DNA of 64,000 bases from Bacteroidaceae bacterium (GTDB lineage Bacteria > Bacteroidota > Bacteroidia > Bacteroidales > Bacteroidaceae): the NCBI GenBank assembly GCA_017534535.1, contig JAFXVZ010000037.1:62001-126000 (forward strand), written 5' to 3'. A model generated the notes under the pieces. It was not told the origin of the DNA. It saw only the letters and a program-made list of their open reading frames with translations, and ran no database searches. Position 1 is the first letter of the stretch, and the number at the start of each line of letters is the position of its first letter. Both the position numbers and the translations under genes were made by a program. Below are positions 27,103 through 34,553 of the stretch, piece after piece.

Positions 27103-27711
27103 ATGGAAAAAGAAATAGCAATCATAGACAATAATTCATTGGCGAGGCTTGGACTGCAGAGCCTCCTTGAAGAAATCATCCCAGATTTCACCATCCGGAC
27201 CTTTGGGTCCTTTGCTGAGCTGATGGCCGATACCCCTGATATGTTTGTGCATTACTTCGTTTCAACACAGATCTACTTGGAACATACCACCTTCTTTCTC
27301 CAAAAGAAAAACCAGACAGTGGTATTGTGCAATGCTGAAACCCAGGCGCAACTCTCTGGCGTATTGTCCCTCAACATCAATCAAGACGAGCAACACTTGG
27401 TCAAGTCCATCTTGTTGTTGCATCAGCATGGACATCGCAAAGGGCACCCGCACAGTCTCCCTACTGGTATGCATCCTGCCATACATCCCCAGATGCCTTT
27501 ACAAAACGATTTAACCAAACGTGAGATAGAAGTACTGAGCCTTGTAGCTCGTGGCTTTATCAACAAAGAGATAGCCAACAAACTCAATATTAGTCTCACT
27601 ACAGTTATTACCCATCGCAAGAACATCACTGAGAAATTAGGCATTAAGTCGGTTTCTGGCCTTACCATCTATGCCGTCATGCGAGGTTACGTCGAAGCCG
27701 ATTCTATCTAA
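27103..27711 (+). CDS. LuxR/NarL-type transcriptional regulator with a degenerate receiver
   Basis: A 202-residue regulator. Residues 1-115 look like a receiver domain (EIAIIDNNSLARLGLQSLLEE). The usual phospho-acceptor Asp at the end of beta-3 is not evident: the segment reads PDMFVHYFVST. Residues 135-200 form a GerE-type helix-turn-helix with LTKREIEVLSLVARGFINKEIANKLNISLTTVITHRKNI, a strong match. A His-rich linker (HQHGHRKGHPHSL) joins the domains. It probably binds DNA without a cognate kinase. Heptamers separate it from the FAD gene. The region downstream carries a 22-bp repeat array of operator-like dyads that it might recognise, which is speculation. Confidence 0.8.
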   Translation: MEKEIAIIDNNSLARLGLQSLLEEIIPDFTIRTFGSFAELMADTPDMFVHYFVSTQIYLEHTTFFLQKKNQTVVLCNAETQAQLSGVLSLNINQDEQHLVKSILLLHQHGHRKGHPHSLPTGMHPAIHPQMPLQNDLTKREIEVLSLVARGFINKEIANKLNISLTTVITHRKNITEKLGIKSVSGLTIYAVMRGYVEADSI

Positions 27712-27936
27712 ATCATCACAAATGGGGATTGCATACCTCCCACATTTCCCTTTACTTTGCAAAGAGATTAGGTTTTAAGTATTTTAATTGTTCATAGCAT
27801 GGCAATGCGGGCAGATGCCTTAAGAAAAAGGCGTCTGTCCGCATTACTTGTAGTTGTCTTCAATGTGTCAGTTTGGCTATTCTCAACTGCATTGCGAATG
27901 ATGATATGTAATTGAGTGATATTCAACATTAGTTGA
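27712..27936. other. Non-coding region with a 15-bp hairpin and a copied gene end
   Basis: 27788-27819 repeats almost exactly the last bases of the zinc-ribbon gene at 30523 (AATTGTTCATAGCATGGCAA and what follows). At 27812-27848 GCGGGCAGATGCCTT pairs with AAGGCGTCTGTCCGC across a short loop; the two mismatches are G-T pairs, so an RNA stem would be unbroken. No T run follows on either strand. No open frame is credible. Confidence 0.55.
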
Positions 27937-28134
27937 GTCCGCTTGAGTCTAATAGCATCGGACTGGCAGTCAGATACGTACTGACTGTCGGTCAGATATA
28001 TACTGACTACTGGTCAGACACCAACAGACTCTCGGTCTTATACCATCAGACCAGTGAGCTTATGGCTTCTGACCAACGGGCATATGCCACCAGATCAGAA
28101 GACATACCATATAGGACAGCCACAGGAATTGTAT
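27937..28134. repeat. Nine-unit 22-bp tandem repeat array with CTGAC/GTCAG dyads
   Basis: Units starting at 27937, 27959, 27981, 28003, 28025, 28047, 28069, 28091 and 28113 keep an exact 22-bp period without indels. The clearest units are CTGACTGTCGGTCAGATAT and CTGACTACTGGTCAGACAC. Each contains a CTGAC-N5-GTCAG dyad, followed by an AT-rich TATA/CATA segment. Outer units are progressively diverged. The array lies just past the 3' end of the AAA+ gene. It lacks the unique spacers of a CRISPR. Confidence 0.7.
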
Positions 28135-28249
28135 ACATGATACATTTATACATCATATTGCTTGCTTGAAGCTTGCATATAGCTTGCATGTACTTGCCTA
28201 CTCCTTTACAACACCTTGAGTACAAAATGAGCAGTTCCAACTGTGTTTT
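28135..28249. other. Spacer between the 22-bp array and the AAA+ gene end
   Basis: It contains TGCTTGCTTGAAGCTTGCATATAGCTTGCATGTACTTGCC, with four spaced copies of CTTGC, and no gene. A terminator for the ATPase gene is not obvious. Confidence 0.4.
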
Positions 28250-29833
28250 TTAGAATCTGATATCTTCTATTCTGATTTCAGTTAGCATACCTTTTGTGAG
28301 GTTCTGTTCCTTTGCCAAACGGTTAGCCTGAGTTTGCACTACACGTTCAAACAAATTTCTGACATAGCGGGCATTACCGAAATCCTTGGGTTTATTAGCC
28401 ACCACCTGAATCAACTCATTTCTTACATAATTCTTCACTTCTTCAGTCATTGTATATTCGTGCTTATCGGCAATAGAGAAGAAAATCTCTGATAACTCCT
28501 CTGCTGAATAATCAGGGAAAAAGATATAACGATTGAAACGGCTACGCAAGCCAGGATTGGAGTTAATAAACTCCTCCATTTCCACTGTGTAACCAGCTAA
28601 GATAACAATAAGTCTATCCCTATCATCCTCCATACGTTTCAGTAAGGTTGAGATGGCTTCCTGTCCAAAATCCTCCCCTTTGGCAATCAGTGAGTAAGCT
28701 TCATCAATGAATAGCACTCCATCCAAAGCTTTGTCAATGATGCGATTGGTCTTAACTGCAGTCTGACCCACATATTCAGCCACCAGGCCTGAACGGTCAG
28801 TCTCTACCAAATGCCCCTTTTTTAAGATTCCTTTGTCTCTAAAGATACCTGCCAATATCCTTGCTACAGTAGTCTTACCTGTACCTGGATTGCCAGTAAA
28901 CACACAATGATAGCTGACTTCTGGCATTGACAACCCCATTTCCTTACGTTTTTGGCGAACAGTGATAAAGTTTGAAAGTGTCTTTACTTCATCCTTAACA
29001 GATTGCAAACCTATTAGTTTTTCAAGTTCTTCTTCTGGGATGGCAGAAGCTGTATCTCGCTCTGCTCTCTCTGGTCTTTGTGTATTTAAAGCAAGCATCT
29101 TATCTAACCAGACTTGTTCCTTGGGTGTCACTACTCCATCAACCTTGGCGATAGCTGTTATAAGGCTGTAAAAATATAATCGGTAATCATTCAAAATGTC
29201 ATTACTCTCATCGTAAGTCAAAAGCAGAGCAGACAACCCCAATTCGTCATCACCTTCTATGGAGAACCTAATTCCACTGTCAACAAATCCATAATAAATT
29301 TCACTAACGTGCCTCATAATATCAGATTTATTGGTTTCATTCATTGATTTAGAAAACAATTCATAATCTTCGAAACCCGATATATCATTTATGACTCCAA
29401 GAACAAGAGCCAAACATTGCTCATCTTTAAAAGCTTTTAAGAATGTTATCTTATGGCCCATTTCCTCATAGCATCGTTTCAAGTCTTGTACAAATATACT
29501 CTTCAAAGTGAACAAGAAATAATCCTGATTTGCCATTCTGCTGCCACCTGCATTGACTGAATCGTCATTTATCCCATTATAAACATTTTGATTGTTGCAA
29601 ATCCTTTTCAGCAAATCATACAAAAGGATACTCGTCCTTCTGACTTCAATGAATTGTTCTTTCGTAATGACGGGCAGATAACGAGAGTTTTTAAGTGGAA
29701 TATGGTCCCCATGATTATCTTTATGATTACTTATCGACTCATCCTTAACCATTTGGTCAGCTTTATCAGCAGCTAGGGCATACAAAATTGCACACCCCAC
29801 CAATGTACATATTACAATAATCAATGTCGCCAT
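28250..29833 (-). CDS. CbbX/CfxQ-like AAA+ ATPase with an N-terminal membrane anchor
   Basis: A 527-residue protein. Residues 3-22 form a transmembrane helix (LIIVICTLVGCAILYALAA). Residues about 30-260 are helical and include YFYSLITAIAKVDGVVTPKE, which resembles TerB-like metal-binding domains. The AAA+ module (about 275-520) has Walker A FTGNPGTGKTTVARIL, the pore-loop-like VGQTAVKT, Walker B GVLFIDEAYSL, an arginine finger in NPGLRSRFNRYIFFPDY, and the GNARYVRNLFERVV sensor. CbbX/SpoVK-type ATPases remodel partner proteins. GGAGG at the end of the upstream nuclease gene, 9 bases before the ATG, acts as its RBS, so the pair is translationally linked. A role in defence or stress is possible but not proven. 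Confidence 0.85.
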   Translation of the reverse strand: MATLIIVICTLVGCAILYALAADKADQMVKDESISNHKDNHGDHIPLKNSRYLPVITKEQFIEVRRTSILLYDLLKRICNNQNVYNGINDDSVNAGGSRMANQDYFLFTLKSIFVQDLKRCYEEMGHKITFLKAFKDEQCLALVLGVINDISGFEDYELFSKSMNETNKSDIMRHVSEIYYGFVDSGIRFSIEGDDELGLSALLLTYDESNDILNDYRLYFYSLITAIAKVDGVVTPKEQVWLDKMLALNTQRPERAERDTASAIPEEELEKLIGLQSVKDEVKTLSNFITVRQKRKEMGLSMPEVSYHCVFTGNPGTGKTTVARILAGIFRDKGILKKGHLVETDRSGLVAEYVGQTAVKTNRIIDKALDGVLFIDEAYSLIAKGEDFGQEAISTLLKRMEDDRDRLIVILAGYTVEMEEFINSNPGLRSRFNRYIFFPDYSAEELSEIFFSIADKHEYTMTEEVKNYVRNELIQVVANKPKDFGNARYVRNLFERVVQTQANRLAKEQNLTKGMLTEIRIEDIRF

Positions 29834-29837
29834 GTTA

Positions 29838-30341
29838 TTATCCTCCCATTATTATTTCACGCTCTTCTACTGTCAACTCATAAAGGTCAAATACACGCTG
29901 GTCAACGGCATTGTCAATGTAGAGTCGCAGTTTCTCGAAATTGGGTATCACCACCAGTCTTGTACCAATATGCTGACTCTTATAACCGAAAGCTTGTGCT
30001 TCTATTTTAGTTAAATCGGTGGTTTTGTGGTCTTTCAGCTCAACCACACCAATCACCTTGCCATCCAACAAAATAGCTCCATCGGCTTTTTTGGCATTTG
30101 TCTCGTTCTTCTGCTCGGTAATGAGGTTGTAGCCAGGTGAAGGATTGAGAGTATAGCCCAGAATCTTAACGAACAGCTCTCTGAGAAAACCTTCCTGAAA
30201 CTGCTCCTCCTTGCTTTGTAGGATATTGGCTTGAATGTTTTTGTCAAGAAAATATAGTTGGTACTTCTGCCAAGCTTCCGCTACCACATCATCAGGCAGG
30301 AGAGCCAGGTATTTTTTCACTATGGTCTTTTGAAACAACAT
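29838..30341 (-). CDS. Stand-alone type I/IIG restriction-enzyme N-terminal nuclease domain
   Basis: A 167-residue protein whose whole length matches the N-terminal PD-(D/E)XK region of Bacteroidetes type IIG restriction-methylases and HsdR-N-like domains. It shows EEQFQEGFLRELFVKILGYT, NLITEQKNETNAKKADGAIL (catalytic Asp), GVVELK (Glu-x-Lys) and KIEAQAFGYKSQH (Gln of motif IV). The usual 900-residue methylase and specificity parts are missing. It ends cleanly with a stop and supplies the GGAGG of the AAA+ gene, so this may be a functional short form rather than debris. It has its own promoter (TATATTTG, 30360-30367). Confidence 0.8.
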   Translation of the reverse strand: MLFQKTIVKKYLALLPDDVVAEAWQKYQLYFLDKNIQANILQSKEEQFQEGFLRELFVKILGYTLNPSPGYNLITEQKNETNAKKADGAILLDGKVIGVVELKDHKTTDLTKIEAQAFGYKSQHIGTRLVVIPNFEKLRLYIDNAVDQRVFDLYELTVEEREIIMGG

Positions 30342-30359
30342 AACTTTCGGTTTTTAGGG

Positions 30360-30367
30360 CAAATATA
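30360..30367 (-). promoter_or_regulatory. -7 promoter element of the nuclease-ATPase operon
   Basis: TATATTTG on the minus strand fits the consensus, about 18 bases before the ATG. No clear -33 element is seen at the standard spacing. Confidence 0.6.
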
Positions 30368-30522
30368 GTGGATTTTTGGCAAAAACATATATATATACAT
30401 CGAAGTATTTTGAGGGAATGCATAAAAATAGGGTGGAGCAAGGTATATGCAAATGATTTATAAGGCATAGTGGTAATGTGCAGAGAGTGTTAATATGTGA
30501 TGATTTTTTTTGTGAAGTTTTT

Positions 30523-31485
30523 TTAATTGTTCATAGCATGGCAATGCGGGCATTCTCCTTTTTCACGGAGCTTATGACCGCATTGTCCGCATGTGTAGGG
30601 GTAGCGGAGAGTGCGGAGCCAGAGGCGACGGAGGAAAGCTATGGCGAAAAGGGCAAGGAAGAAGTAGCCGATGTAGAGGTGGGTGGTGAGCATGAAGAAT
30701 AGGTAGCAAAAGACACAACCTGCCATTAAGCCCACGAGGTAGTAGAGAATGCTCCATCCTGAGAGATGACGGAAGATTTCACTCACGGCACTGATGGTGG
30801 CTATGATGATGAGCCATAGGCAACCAATGAATAGGGTGAGTATCCAAGGTAACTTGAAGGGCGAGAAGGTGGGGTTGTAGTAGAAGGTTTCCCACGTGTC
30901 GGGTGTGAAGAGTTGCATACTCTCATAAAGGGTGGCACTACAGGATACTACCAGGCAGAGGAAGAGAGGATAAAGACTGTCGATGTCATTGAACCAAACA
31001 AGTTTGAAGGGTTGTTGCTGGTAGTCGCGTATCAGGAAGAATGCGATAAAAATGGCCAGCATGAAGGCAGAAACTGCCTTGTTGGTGCCACTGAACAGGT
31101 GGATGGCTTGTGAGATGCTATCTACTGGCACGAACTTTTGCTTGAGGTCGATTTCATGTACCCAGCCTTGCACACCATCAGAATGAGCCAATTTTACCCA
31201 GATGCTATCAACCACGTCGGCAGTGTCTTTACGCACCTCTGCTACAACAACATGGTCACCTTTGTATATCATATTGTTACAGTTCTGCAAAGGCAAACAG
31301 GCGAGGTTTAGTGAGTCTGCCTCCAACTCAAGGTTAATGCCATAGGCGTAGTGGCGTTCATAGAGCATGGTTAGGGAGTCACGCACATCCCGATCAAGCT
31401 CTTCATTCTCTAACAAAGCCTGATAGGGATAGTGGCAACTTGCCAAGCACAGCAAACTCATCAATATGTAAACCAACTTCTTCAA
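30523..31485 (-). CDS. Lipoprotein-like SH3-domain, multi-pass membrane and zinc-ribbon protein
   Basis: About 320 residues. The N-terminus KKLVYILMSLLCLASC is a lipoprotein-type signal. A TTG at 31485 that overlaps the TGA of the U32 gene (TTGA) is the likely start; in-frame TTG 31512 and ATG 31461 are alternatives. Residues 60-125 form an SH3-like domain (GDHVVVAEV, SIWVKLAHSDGVQGWVHE). Four or five transmembrane helices follow (about 140-290). The tail is a zinc ribbon, CGQCGHKLREKGECPHCHA. An outer-face SH3 with a cytoplasmic zinc ribbon suggests a sensor or envelope role; none is known. Its last 30 bases are copied at 27788. Confidence 0.7.
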   Translation of the reverse strand: MKKLVYILMSLLCLASCHYPYQALLENEELDRDVRDSLTMLYERHYAYGINLELEADSLNLACLPLQNCNNMIYKGDHVVVAEVRKDTADVVDSIWVKLAHSDGVQGWVHEIDLKQKFVPVDSISQAIHLFSGTNKAVSAFMLAIFIAFFLIRDYQQQPFKLVWFNDIDSLYPLFLCLVVSCSATLYESMQLFTPDTWETFYYNPTFSPFKLPWILTLFIGCLWLIIIATISAVSEIFRHLSGWSILYYLVGLMAGCVFCYLFFMLTTHLYIGYFFLALFAIAFLRRLWLRTLRYPYTCGQCGHKLREKGECPHCHAMNN

Positions 31486-33314
31486 TTGCTTAATACTACC
31501 TTCATCTGACAATCTTTACAATCAAATACTAACTTAAATATTTTGCCATCGAGGCTTTGGAGGTAATACGGTTCGCGATAAGGCGACTTGCCCTGTTGTT
31601 TGGTAGGGCACCAGCCCATGGCGAATCTCAGACAATGTTTGCAGAACATCACGGTGGCATCATCCACAGGAGACTTCTCGAAAGCATCGTCGATTTGTTT
31701 TACCCCATGCCCTGCATAAAATGCCTTGGCCTCAGCATTCATCACATTGCCTAAGTAGGTGAGGCTTTGTTGCAAATAGGGATGCTTTGTAGGCTTCCAT
31801 ACCGCAATTTCTTGATGATAATTGATGCGACGAAGACGAGTAAGTTCCTCAATGACCAATCTCCTCCATTCACTTAACAAAGACGAAGGAATGAAATAAT
31901 TGTTGACCGTTGACCATTGATCGTTAACCGTTGAGTAAGGAGTATTACCTAGTTTACTTAACTGTCTTGCAATGTTCTCCTGTTGAGGTTTCTCGGCAAG
32001 CTGCTTTTCGCAGGGGAAGATAAGTGTGGCCTCGTTGCCATCTTCATCACGAGCACTTAAAGCAAAGCCCATAGGAGTTTCGTACAAATTCCATGTAATG
32101 GCTATCTTACGTTCCGCACTGCGTTTCGCCAATGTCTGTTCAAATTGTTGGTCGAGGTTACGATAGAGGGGGGTGCGAGGTGTCAGTCCTGGCACTCTGG
32201 CTTGCAGGAAGAGTTTGTTTTGTTCCACACGATTCACACGGAACCCCTGTAAATGACCCTCATTATCCAGAAAACAAAGTCCATCGCCATTATTGAAAGG
32301 TTTTACCCCTGCCACCGTAATCATATTACCACGCACCTCTTTAACACGTCCCATCTCTTCCCCCATCGCCTTGGGAGTGTTGAATTGGGCAATGTCGCCC
32401 TTTCTACCCTCTAAGAAATAATGCGTGAAGCCACGATTGAAGCTCTTGCTCAAATCTGGTGTAAAGGTAAAAGTAGAGGTGCCAGAGGAGGTCTTTTTAT
32501 ATTCTGATTTACGTCTAAAAATGGAATCCAAACGTTGACGATAAGCAGCTGTGACGTTCTTGACATATCCCACATCTTTCAGTCTGCCTTCTATTTTGAA
32601 TGAGGTTACACCTGCGTCCATCAACTCCTCCAACAAATCAAGTTGGTTCATGTCTTTCAGTGAAAGCAAATGCTTTTCATGCATAATCTCCTTACCATTG
32701 GCATCCACTAGGTTAAAAGGAAGTCTGCAAAACTGAGCACATTCCCCTCTATTGGCACTACGCCCAAAGCAAGCCTGAGAGGCATAGCACTGACCACTGA
32801 AACTTACGCACAAAGCTCCATGCACGAACACTTCCAATGCCACATCGGGACAAGTCTCATGGATGTGTCTGATTTCTTCCACAGTTAGTTCGCGAGCTAA
32901 GACCACCTGCCTGAAACCAGCATCTGCTAGGAAGCGCACCTTCTCGGGGGTACGGTTGTCCATCTGCGTACTTGCATGCAGCGGGATAGGAGGGAGATTG
33001 AGACGAATGATGCCCATATCCTGCACGATAAGGGCATCGACATGCATGCGATAGAGTTGCCAAATCAGTTGCTCTGTTTCTTCCAATTCCTCATCCTTGA
33101 GAATGGTATTTACCGTCACATAGATGCGGACATTGAACAAATGGGCATATTCAACCAACTTGGCAATGTCCTCCAGTGAGTTGCCTGCAGCAGCTCTTGC
33201 CCCAAACTTAGGAGCACCGATATAGACTGCATCAGCACCATGGTCGATGGCAGCTAATCCACACTCTAGATTCTTAGCAGGTGATAGTAGCTCTATGTTA
33301 GTGGATTGTCTCAA
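31482..33314 (-). CDS. Peptidase U32-family protein (RlhA-like), with a heptamer-encoded insert
   Basis: A 610-residue protein with the U32 core: IELLSPAKNLECGLAAIDHGADAVYIG, LHASTQMDNRTPE, EVFVHGALCVSFSGQCYASQ and the Cys cluster CFGRSANRGECAQFCRLP, plus SLKDMNQLDLLEELMDAGV. A C-terminal extension carries FCKHCLRFAMGWCPTKQ. U32 proteins of this kind (RlhA, TrhP) hydroxylate 23S rRNA or tRNA in E. coli, and this length resembles RlhA. Family A heptamers at 31899-31935 encode YSTVNDQWSTVN near residue 462, inside a variable linker. Translation probably starts at TTG 33314, overlapping the end of metA by 17 bases. Confidence 0.85.
   Translation of the reverse strand: MRQSTNIELLSPAKNLECGLAAIDHGADAVYIGAPKFGARAAAGNSLEDIAKLVEYAHLFNVRIYVTVNTILKDEELEETEQLIWQLYRMHVDALIVQDMGIIRLNLPPIPLHASTQMDNRTPEKVRFLADAGFRQVVLARELTVEEIRHIHETCPDVALEVFVHGALCVSFSGQCYASQACFGRSANRGECAQFCRLPFNLVDANGKEIMHEKHLLSLKDMNQLDLLEELMDAGVTSFKIEGRLKDVGYVKNVTAAYRQRLDSIFRRKSEYKKTSSGTSTFTFTPDLSKSFNRGFTHYFLEGRKGDIAQFNTPKAMGEEMGRVKEVRGNMITVAGVKPFNNGDGLCFLDNEGHLQGFRVNRVEQNKLFLQARVPGLTPRTPLYRNLDQQFEQTLAKRSAERKIAITWNLYETPMGFALSARDEDGNEATLIFPCEKQLAEKPQQENIARQLSKLGNTPYSTVNDQWSTVNNYFIPSSLLSEWRRLVIEELTRLRRINYHQEIAVWKPTKHPYLQQSLTYLGNVMNAEAKAFYAGHGVKQIDDAFEKSPVDDATVMFCKHCLRFAMGWCPTKQQGKSPYREPYYLQSLDGKIFKLVFDCKDCQMKVVLSN
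31899..31935. repeat. Family A heptamer repeat inside the U32 peptidase gene
   Basis: Partly decayed GTTGACC/ATTGATC/GTTAACC units. On the coding (minus) strand they read in the stop-free orientation and are translated. Confidence 0.65.
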
Positions 33315-34215
33315 TATCGTAAGGAGTTTCCTGATAAACGTAATAATTCAACCAGTTGGTGAACAGTAAGTTGGCATGAGCACGCCAACGTACGATTACA
33401 CCCTGCTCAGGGTCATCATTCTTGTAATAGTTAACAGGCATCTGGATGGGCAGACCCTTACTGAGGTCACGCCTATACTCCGTATCGAGGGTCATAGGCG
33501 AGTATTCCGAATGGCCTGTCACAAAAAATTCCCTGCCTTCACGAGCCATCACCAGGTGAACACCAGACACCTCCGATTCAGAAAGGATAGTCAGCTCTGG
33601 TACCTTCAGGACATCTTCCTTGCGAATTTCCGTATGACGGCTATGAGGTACGAAGAAATGATCGTCGAAGCCACGGAAGATTGGACAGAAGGGCTCTAGC
33701 ATCTTATGTTCGAAGATTCCAAACATCTTATTGTCGAGTGGATACTTAGGCACGCCATAAAAATGATACAGGCCAGCCTGTGCAGCCCAACATATATATA
33801 AAGTGGAGGTGACGTGGGTGTGAGCCCAGTCGAAGATCTCCGTAATTTCATCCCAGTAGGTAACATCTTCGTACTCAAACTGCTCCACTGGAGCACCTGT
33901 GATAATCATGCCATCGTATTTGTGGTTACGCATCAACTCAAAATCGGTGTAGAATGTACGCATGTGTTCTACAGGCGTATTCTTCGATGTGTGACTCTTT
34001 ATCTTCATCAACGACAGCTCAATCTGCAAGGGTGAATTGGAGAGCAGACGAATCAAGTCGGTTTCTGTGGTGATTTTCAAGGGCATTAGGTTCAGCACGA
34101 CAATACGTAAGGGACGGATGTCCTGCGAGCCAGCCCTGAGGTCGTCCATCACAAAGATGTTCTCTTTCTTCAGCAGATCAACTGCTGGTAACGTCTTGGG
34201 AATATTAAGTGGCAT
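33298..34215 (-). CDS. metA: Homoserine O-acyltransferase (MetA-type)
   Basis: A 305-residue methionine-pathway enzyme that acylates homoserine with succinyl- or acetyl-CoA. It shows MPLNIPKTLPAVDLLKKENI, IRPLRIVVLNLMPLKI, TETDLIRLLSNSPLQIE, GMIITGAPVEQFEYEDVTYWDE, the catalytic Cys in YICWAAQAGLYHFYG, HSRHTEIR and SEYSPMTLDTEY. The residue that sets succinyl versus acetyl preference cannot be judged by eye. It has a TAACTTTG promoter at 34239-34246 and overlaps the U32 gene at its 3' end. Confidence 0.93.
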   Translation of the reverse strand: MPLNIPKTLPAVDLLKKENIFVMDDLRAGSQDIRPLRIVVLNLMPLKITTETDLIRLLSNSPLQIELSLMKIKSHTSKNTPVEHMRTFYTDFELMRNHKYDGMIITGAPVEQFEYEDVTYWDEITEIFDWAHTHVTSTLYICWAAQAGLYHFYGVPKYPLDNKMFGIFEHKMLEPFCPIFRGFDDHFFVPHSRHTEIRKEDVLKVPELTILSESEVSGVHLVMAREGREFFVTGHSEYSPMTLDTEYRRDLSKGLPIQMPVNYYKNDDPEQGVIVRWRAHANLLFTNWLNYYVYQETPYDIETIH

Positions 34216-34238
34216 AATTCATTTGCTTTAATTGGGTG

Positions 34239-34275
34239 CAAAGTTAGTTATTATAAATATTATTTCTTACCTTTG
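34239..34275. promoter_or_regulatory. Divergent promoters for metA and the TSCPD gene
   Basis: TAACTTTG on the minus strand (34239-34246) serves metA and TACCTTTG on the plus strand (34268-34275) serves the TSCPD gene. Confidence 0.6.
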
Positions 34276-34304
34276 CGGCAGAAAAATTAATAAAACAACT
34301 GATT

Positions 34305-34550
34305 ATGGCTTCATATGTTTACACTCCCGAGGGCGTATGCTCTCAATTGATTGAATTTGACATTGAGGATGGCAAGCTCCACAACCTGCGATTTACCAAT
34401 GGTTGTCCTGGTAACCTAAAGGCTATCTCCAAGTTATTGGAGGGTGCCGATGCCCGTTGGGCAGCTGACACATTGCGGGGCAACACTTGTGGTAATAAGC
34501 CCACGTCTTGCGCTGATCAACTGGCGCAAGCCATCGAGCAGGCTTTGTGA
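34305..34550 (+). CDS. TSCPD-domain protein (TIGR03905 type)
   Basis: An 81-residue protein made entirely of a TSCPD domain, like the C-terminal zinc-binding part of class II ribonucleotide reductases. It shows TPEGVCSQLIEFDIEDGKL, FTNGCPGNLKAISKLLEG and LRGNTCGNKPTSCADQLAQAI with four Cys placed to bind metal. The stand-alone form is frequent in anaerobes and of unknown function. It is convergent with susD, whose stop lies 4 bases away; there is no room for separate terminators. Confidence 0.88.
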   Translation: MASYVYTPEGVCSQLIEFDIEDGKLHNLRFTNGCPGNLKAISKLLEGADARWAADTLRGNTCGNKPTSCADQLAQAIEQAL

Positions 34551-34553
34551 TTG

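Noticed and set aside
27937-28134. 22-bp array as a CRISPR
   Set aside because: Units are contiguous without unique spacers, and no cas genes are present in the window.
27933-28169. Open frame of 78 codons across the 22-bp array
   Set aside because: No start context, composition follows the DNA repeat, and the 22-bp period is not a multiple of 3, so no repeating peptide is encoded.
28135-28249. Transposase or IS fragments next to the nuclease-ATPase pair
   Set aside because: No inverted terminal repeats or transposase-like frame could be found in the spacer; the only border-like signal is the copied gene end at 27788.
30536-30590. Fold in the zinc-ribbon coding end as a terminator
   Set aside because: It lies within coding sequence before the stop and has no T run in the right place.
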